From BOG-933 sp037132135 (lineage in GTDB: Bacteria > Pseudomonadota > Alphaproteobacteria > Azospirillales > Azospirillaceae): DNA of 29,093 nt. Positions 25,430 through 29,093 of the stretch are shown here, piece by piece. The stretch spans positions 1-29,093 of the forward strand of contig JBAXPR010000038.1 of the NCBI GenBank assembly GCA_037132135.1. Reading direction: 5' to 3'. The position numbers and the translations under genes are program-made. The notes below the pieces were generated by a model. The model saw only the letters and a program-made list of their open reading frames with translations, had not been told where the DNA came from and ran no database searches. The stretch's first letter is position 1. Every line of letters begins with the position of its first letter.

Positions 25430-26368
25430 ATGTCCGTGACCGCCGACCAGCTTGCCGAGATCGGGCGCCAGCGCGCCGAGACGGCGCCGACCCATCGGGC
25501 TACCGTGCCGGCCCTTGAGGCGTTGCTCTATCAGCCGTTGCCGCTGCTCGATCACGGCTTCGTGCGGGTGATCGACTATATGGGCGACGACGGCGCGGTG
25601 GTGCAGGCGGCCCGGGTTTCTTATGGTCGTGGCACCCGGCAGGTCAGCGAGGATGCCGGGCTGATCCGCTACCTGATGCGCCATCGCCACTCGACCCCGT
25701 TCGAGATGTGCGAGATCAAGTTTCATGTCAAGCTGCCGATCTTCGTCGCCCGCCAGTGGATCCGCCACCGCACCGCCAACGTCAATGAGTATTCGGCGCG
25801 TTATTCGGTGCTCGACCGTGAGTTCTATCTGCCGGCGCCCGACCAGCTCTGTGCCCAGGCCAGCAGCAACCGCCAGGGCCGCGGCGATGCTCTCAGTCCG
25901 GCCCAGTCGGCCCGCGTGCTCGAGATCCTGAGAGCCGACGCCGAGACCGCCTACAGCCATTATGAGGAGATGCTGAACCAGCGCGAGGACGGCAGCGCCC
26001 TCGACCCCGGACGCGACGGCGTCGCCCGAGAGTTGGCCCGGATCAACCTCTCGCTCAATTATTATACCCAGTGGTACTGGAAGATCGATCTGCACAACCT
26101 TCTGCATTTCCTGTCTCTGCGCGCCGACAGCCATGCCCAGTACGAAATCCGGGTTTATGCCGAGGCGATGCTCGAGGTCGTGCGGCGCTGGGTCCCGCTG
26201 GTCCACGCCGCCTTTCTTGAATATCGGCTCGGTGGCGCCCAGCTTTCGGCCAGCGGCCTCGCCGTAGTGCGGCGCCTGCTGGCCGGCGAGGCGGTGGTCC
26301 AGGAGACCAGTGGTTTGGCCGGGCGCGAGTGGCGTGAACTGATGGCGGTGCTCGGTCGCGCGGGCTAG
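25430..26368 (+). CDS. thyX: Flavin-dependent thymidylate synthase ThyX
   Basis: ThyX makes dTMP from dUMP using methylenetetrahydrofolate and FADH2, replacing ThyA. The 312-aa product has the ThyX motif region RHRTANVNEYSARY at residues 112-125, followed by SVLDREFYLP. Further conserved parts are RHRHSTPFEMCEIKFHVK and WYWKIDLHNLLHFLSLR. ATG 25430 is preferred: GAGGA at 25416-25420 is 9 nt upstream, whereas it abuts the alternative ATG 25421. The product is complete. It is the first + strand gene after the sspB divergence. Confidence 0.96.
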   Translation: MSVTADQLAEIGRQRAETAPTHRATVPALEALLYQPLPLLDHGFVRVIDYMGDDGAVVQAARVSYGRGTRQVSEDAGLIRYLMRHRHSTPFEMCEIKFHVKLPIFVARQWIRHRTANVNEYSARYSVLDREFYLPAPDQLCAQASSNRQGRGDALSPAQSARVLEILRADAETAYSHYEEMLNQREDGSALDPGRDGVARELARINLSLNYYTQWYWKIDLHNLLHFLSLRADSHAQYEIRVYAEAMLEVVRRWVPLVHAAFLEYRLGGAQLSASGLAVVRRLLAGEAVVQETSGLAGREWRELMAVLGRAG

Positions 26369-26598
26369 CCCGGCATCGCGCCACCGCGAGTCGCAGCCCG
26401 AGTCGCCCCAGCGGCGGCCGCCATGGTGCATGGCACAATAAACGGAGGCGGCATCCGGTCGCCATCGAGTTCGGCCCATGGTCAATTCAGCGCCATCAAG
26501 ACCAGTTCTGATCACGATCCAGCATTGAGGCAACGCACCTGAAAAAAGTTCGAATTGGTTGCCGAAGTTGTTTGACTCGTATTGACGCTGGAGGAATT

Positions 26599-26622
26599 AT
26601 GTCGTGGCGTTGGTGGTTTTGA
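26599..26622 (+). CDS. Seven-codon Trp-rich minigene, possible leader peptide
   Basis: A near-consensus ribosome binding site (GGAGGAATT, 26590-26598) stands directly before ATG 26599, which opens the frame MSWRWWF followed by TGA. Three of seven codons are Trp. The frame is the same as that of the 97-aa gene beginning at 26644, separated only by the TGA and seven further codons. This is short enough to arise by chance, but the ribosome binding site is among the best in the window. It may be a leader for reinitiation or stalling; no Trp-related gene follows. Confidence 0.4.
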   Translation: MSWRWWF

Positions 26623-26643
26623 GGTCTGGTGCGGAGCGTAGTG

Positions 26644-26937
26644 ATGCGGAGGCTTGTTTTTGCTGCTCTGGTGGCGCTGCTGCCGCTGAGCGGGTTTGCT
26701 CAGCAGGCGAAGGAGGCTCCCCAAACGGCGGTGGTATCGGCGCTGCTGGGTGTGAGCACCGAACGGGTGGTTGCGATCGGCTTTGGCGTCCTCGGCGGCG
26801 CCGTCGGCCTGCACGCCCTGCTTGGCGATACCGTCTGGACCCTGGCCGGTGGTGCCGCCGGTGCGATGTTCGGCAACTGGTGGTATATTCAGCGCCTCGA
26901 CGACAAGCGAACGTCCGCAAAGCTGACCCGAAGCTGA
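26644..26937 (+). CDS. Small secreted or membrane protein of unknown function
   Basis: The 97-aa product begins MRRLVFAALVALLPLSGFAQQ, a clear Sec signal peptide with likely cleavage after SGFA. The body has a glycine- and alanine-rich hydrophobic section (about residues 44-75, with GFGVLGGAVGLHALLG and AGGAAGAMFGNWWY) that could be one or two glycine-zipper membrane helices, then a short basic tail. I recognise no family. ATG 26644 has GGAG at 26633-26636 with good spacing; GTG 26629 in the same frame is an alternative. It is preceded by the MSWRWWF minigene and followed by an A-rich tract and a strong terminator, so it seems to form its own transcript. Confidence 0.72.
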   Translation: MRRLVFAALVALLPLSGFAQQAKEAPQTAVVSALLGVSTERVVAIGFGVLGGAVGLHALLGDTVWTLAGGAAGAMFGNWWYIQRLDDKRTSAKLTRS

Positions 26938-26975
26938 GATTTGGATAGTGCCCAATTCACCATAATAAGAAACGG

Positions 26976-27011
26976 ACACCACAACAAAAAAAGCAATAAC
27001 AGACAAGAAAA
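26976..27011 (+). other. A-rich unstructured tract in the 3' UTR
   Basis: About 36 bases of almost purely A and C with few G (ACAACAAAAAAAGCAATAAC and flanks) contrast strongly with the GC-rich surroundings. The tract lies between the 97-aa gene stop and its terminator, and contains several A-R-N triplets of the kind bound by the distal face of Hfq. That binding is inference. Confidence 0.4.
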
Positions 27012-27030
27012 TGCCCGAGGAGGATGCAGG

Positions 27031-27059
27031 ACGGCGGCTCGCAGGAGCTGCCGTTTTTT
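27031..27059 (+). terminator. Rho-independent terminator
   Basis: ACGGCGGCTC (27031-27040) pairs with GAGCTGCCGT (27045-27054) over loop GCAG, giving ten pairs with one G-U, and a run of six T ends at 27059. This is the clearest intrinsic terminator in the window. It works on the + strand only, since the other side lacks a T tract on the - strand. It ends the 97-aa gene transcript. Confidence 0.9.
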
Positions 27060-27099
27060 CGTTTCTCTCACTGGGTTTCCGCCACCACCCTTCCTTTGA

Positions 27100-27636
27100 T
27101 CAAGCGGGGTTCGAAAGGGGCTCGACCGGCGCCTTGAGGGTCAGCGGCAGGCCGGCGGCGACGAACACCACCCGGTCGGCCTGGGCCGCCACCGCCTGAT
27201 GAAGCCGGCCGGCATGGTCGCGAAAGGCGCGGGCCAGGGCGTTGTCGGGCACGATGCCCAAGCCGACCTCGGTGCTGACGAGGATCACTTCGCCGCGCAC
27301 GGCCGCGCAGGCGGCGATCAACTCGGCGCTGGCGGCGCCGACGTCGCGGCCGGCGCCGATCAGATTGGCCAGCCAGAGGGTCAGGCAGTCGACCAGCAAG
27401 GTCGTCGCCGGGTCGGCGCCCTGGCGGCGCAGCGCCTCGGCCAGGGCCAGCGGTTCCTCAAGGGTGGTCCAGTGCCCGGCGCGGCGCTGGCGGTGCTCGC
27501 GGATGCGCTCGGCCATCTCGGCGTCATGGGCTTCGGCGGTGGCGAGGTAAAGCCGGGGCGGCGGCCGGCTCAGCGCCAGCTCCTCGGCATAGCGGCTCTT
27601 GCCCGAGCGGGCGCCGCCCAGCACCAGGGTAATCAT
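27100..27636 (-). CDS. cobU: Adenosylcobinamide kinase / adenosylcobinamide-phosphate guanylyltransferase
   Basis: This bifunctional enzyme phosphorylates adenosylcobinamide and then adds GMP from GTP, activating it for attachment of the lower ligand in cobalamin synthesis. The 178-aa product has P-loop GGARSGKS (residues 7-14), His48 in REHRQRR as the probable guanylylated histidine, and the later VDCLTLWLANL and STEVGLGIVP. GGAGGA lies just before the ATG. The equivalent name in alphaproteobacteria is cobP. No other cobalamin gene is visible; upstream is a response regulator on the same strand, 39 bp away, and no cobalamin riboswitch was seen. Confidence 0.94.
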   Translation of the reverse strand: MITLVLGGARSGKSRYAEELALSRPPPRLYLATAEAHDAEMAERIREHRQRRAGHWTTLEEPLALAEALRRQGADPATTLLVDCLTLWLANLIGAGRDVGAASAELIAACAAVRGEVILVSTEVGLGIVPDNALARAFRDHAGRLHQAVAAQADRVVFVAAGLPLTLKAPVEPLSNPA

Positions 27637-27675
27637 GGCTCCTCCGGCGGGCGGCGGGCCCCTGCGCGATCGCCC

Positions 27676-28044
27676 CTAGGGCTTGAGCAGGGCGTCGACC
27701 TTGGTCCGCAATTCCTCATTGCGGAACGGCTTCATCAGGGTGGCGTCGGCCTTGAGGCGGGCCAGATGCAGCGCCATGTAGGCGGGCACGTTGGGCGCGC
27801 CGCCCGAAATCGCCAGTACCGGCGGCCGCGGTGTGATGGTGTCGAGGTGCATGATGACCTCGGTGCCGTCCTGTTCGGGCATCATGATGTCGGTGATCAC
27901 GAGGTCGAAGCGCTGCTGCCCCAGCTTTTGGATCGCTTCCCGGCCGTCCTTGGCTTCGGTGATCGAATGCCCGGCGGCTTGCAGCACCGCGGCGATTCCC
28001 TCCCGCACGTCTTCCACATCGTCCACGACCAGAATCTCAGCCAT
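27676..28044 (-). CDS. Single-domain response regulator (CheY-like receiver)
   Basis: The 122-aa product is a lone receiver domain with no output domain. The phosphorylation site is complete: the acidic pair Asp8-Asp9 in VVDDVED, phosphoacceptor Asp52 in VITDIMMPEQDG, switch Ser80 in AISGG and Lys105 in LMKPF. ATG 28044 is preceded by GGGGAGAAG. Upstream codons in the same frame have no receiver similarity and are excluded. No histidine kinase is adjacent, so its partner is unknown. The gene is divergent from the YjbH-family gene; a shared control region of 185 bp lies between. Confidence 0.92.
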   Translation of the reverse strand: MAEILVVDDVEDVREGIAAVLQAAGHSITEAKDGREAIQKLGQQRFDLVITDIMMPEQDGTEVIMHLDTITPRPPVLAISGGAPNVPAYMALHLARLKADATLMKPFRNEELRTKVDALLKP

Positions 28045-28229
28045 TTCCGTCTTCTCCCCAACAGAACACGACCACCCCGGGGCTAGAATGTCGGGCGAGC
28101 GCTCCCGATTGCAAGAGGCTTGAACAGGGGGCGCGGCGGGGAAAGCGTCGGGCGCCATGGTTCTGGGGTTGCCATCGTATGCATCCTCTGAAAGAGTGTG
28201 CCCGGGCGCGGTCTGATGCGACGGGGCGG

Positions 28230-29093
28230 ATGGCGTGGCAGAAGAAAATATCTCTTAGGTTGTGTCTGATCGCGGGGGCGCTGCCCGTTCTGGCGGTAGT
28301 GACGGCCGGGTTCGCTCTCGCAGCGGCATCGACTCCGGGTCAGGCGGATCTGGGCGGTGCCGGCCTGCTGGAGACCCCGAGCGCGCGCATGATGCCGGAT
28401 GGCACGGTTGCGGCGGGTGCTGGCGTTTCCGGCCGCGATGACCGCACCGTGACGCTGGCGCTCCAGCCGTTGCCCTGGCTGGAGGCGACCCTCCGCGAAA
28501 CCCTGCGCCCCGAGAACAACGGCCGCTCGCTGCCGGTCGAGGGTGGCATTGGCCTGAAGCTCGGGCTCAGCGCCGAGTCCCGCTGGTGGCCGGCGCTGGC
28601 GCTGGGTCTCCGGGATCTGGCCGGCGGCCGTTTCGCGGGCGAGTATCTGGTTGCGGCCAAGCGCTGGTCGGGCCTGGATTTCAGCCTCGGCCTCGGCTGG
28701 GGCCGGCTGGGGGAGAGTGGCGGTCTGGGCAACCCGCTGCGCGGTCTCGGCGGCCGCTATCGCCGGGCGCGGCAGCCGGCGACGGCGCCGGCCGGGCCGC
28801 CCTCGTGGTTTACCGGCGCCGCGGTGGCGCCGTTCGGCGGCCTCTCGTGGCAGACGCCGCTGCCGGGGCTGGTGCTGGCCCTGGAATTCAGCGCCGACCG
28901 CCGCCGGCTCGAACGGCTCGAGAGTCCGGGCCTCAGCCCCGGCGCGCCGGTCAATGCCGGCCTGTCGTGGCGGCCCTGGGACTGGCTGGAACTCGGCGCC
29001 GGGCTGGAGCATGGCCGCGAGGTCCGGGCGCGGGCAACCCTGCTCACATGGGAGTGGCAGGCAAGAGGCTGGATAAAGGAGGCCCAGCAGTTT
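28230..29093 (+). CDS. YjbH-family outer-membrane protein, 5' part only
   Basis: The frame is open from ATG 28230 to the window end (288 codons) and continues beyond it. The N-terminus MAWQKKISLRLCLIAG leads into a signal peptide with likely cleavage near residue 32. The mature part starts DLGGAGLLETPSARMMPDGTV, then QPLPWLEATLRE, ALGLRDLAGGRFAGEYLVAAKRW and FSLGLGWGRLG, matching the conserved N-terminal pattern of YjbH/YmcA (GfcD) proteins. In E. coli these belong to exopolysaccharide or group 4 capsule loci and are predicted beta-barrels. A GGGG lies 3 nt before the ATG, so the ribosome binding site is weak. The function here is inferred from the family alone. Confidence 0.85.
   Translation, partial: MAWQKKISLRLCLIAGALPVLAVVTAGFALAAASTPGQADLGGAGLLETPSARMMPDGTVAAGAGVSGRDDRTVTLALQPLPWLEATLRETLRPENNGRSLPVEGGIGLKLGLSAESRWWPALALGLRDLAGGRFAGEYLVAAKRWSGLDFSLGLGWGRLGESGGLGNPLRGLGGRYRRARQPATAPAGPPSWFTGAAVAPFGGLSWQTPLPGLVLALEFSADRRRLERLESPGLSPGAPVNAGLSWRPWDWLELGAGLEHGREVRARATLLTWEWQARGWIKEAQQF

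Noticed and set aside
26599..26937. UGA read-through (selenocysteine) joining the minigene to the 97-aa protein
   Set aside because: No SECIS-like stem-loop is evident just after the TGA, and a signal peptide starting at 26644 makes good sense by itself with its own ribosome binding site.
26604..26948. Alternative + strand frame of 114 codons overlapping the 97-aa gene
   Set aside because: It starts with GTG and lacks a well-placed ribosome binding site. Its composition is low-complexity Ala/Gly/Cys, while the other frame has a clear signal peptide.
27637..27675. Cobalamin riboswitch before cobU
   Set aside because: Only 39 bp separate cobU from the upstream gene, too short for a B12 riboswitch, and no B12-box-like sequence is present.

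Overview
This is a GC-rich stretch of an alphaproteobacterial chromosome, most likely from the order Rhodospirillales. That placement is inferred from gene content and order, not from a database search. The signs are a tig-clpP-clpX-lon-hupB block followed by tRNAs and a nuo operon, then birA-coaX-rnj-mce; a GapR/DUF2312 protein next to an alpha-type SspB; and ThyX as the thymidylate synthase. Almost everything is core genome. No insertion sequence, prophage, CRISPR array or transposase was seen.

Layout. Positions 1-53 hold the 3' half of tRNA-Leu(UAG). A protein quality-control block follows on the + strand (144-6126): trigger factor, ClpP, ClpX and Lon. The HU protein comes next (6278-6550), then tRNA-Val(UAC), an unrecognised 135-aa protein and tRNA-Asp(GUC). 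From 7662 to 18740 lies the respiratory complex I operon nuoABCDEFGHIJK-N, tightly packed with overlapping stops and starts. Overlapping the end of nuoN, the same strand continues with biotin ligase, type III pantothenate kinase, RNase J and a methylmalonyl-CoA epimerase-like VOC protein (18737-22415), then an SppA protease (22533-24278).

After a convergent junction, gapR and the ClpXP adaptor sspB lie on the - strand, divergent from thyX on the + strand. A small signal-peptide protein follows (26644-26937). It is preceded by a seven-codon Trp-rich minigene and followed by an A-rich tract and a clear intrinsic terminator. The window ends with cobU/cobP and a single-domain response regulator on the - strand, divergent from the start of a YjbH-family outer-membrane protein gene that runs off the right edge.

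The strongest anomaly is the absence of nuoL and nuoM. Complex I normally has three antiporter-like proton-pumping subunits, with the genes ordered nuoK-nuoL-nuoM-nuoN. Here only 198 bp without a recognisable gene separate nuoK from an intact nuoN. The two subunits must be encoded elsewhere, be replaced by paralogues, or be missing. Secondary points are the in-frame minigene before the 97-aa secreted protein, a possible Hfq-binding 3' UTR, structured leaders before clpX and nuoA, and a shared AT-rich 12-mer in two intergenic regions. Functionally, ClpX and ClpP at the left end and SspB at 25 kb belong to the same tmRNA-tag degradation route.
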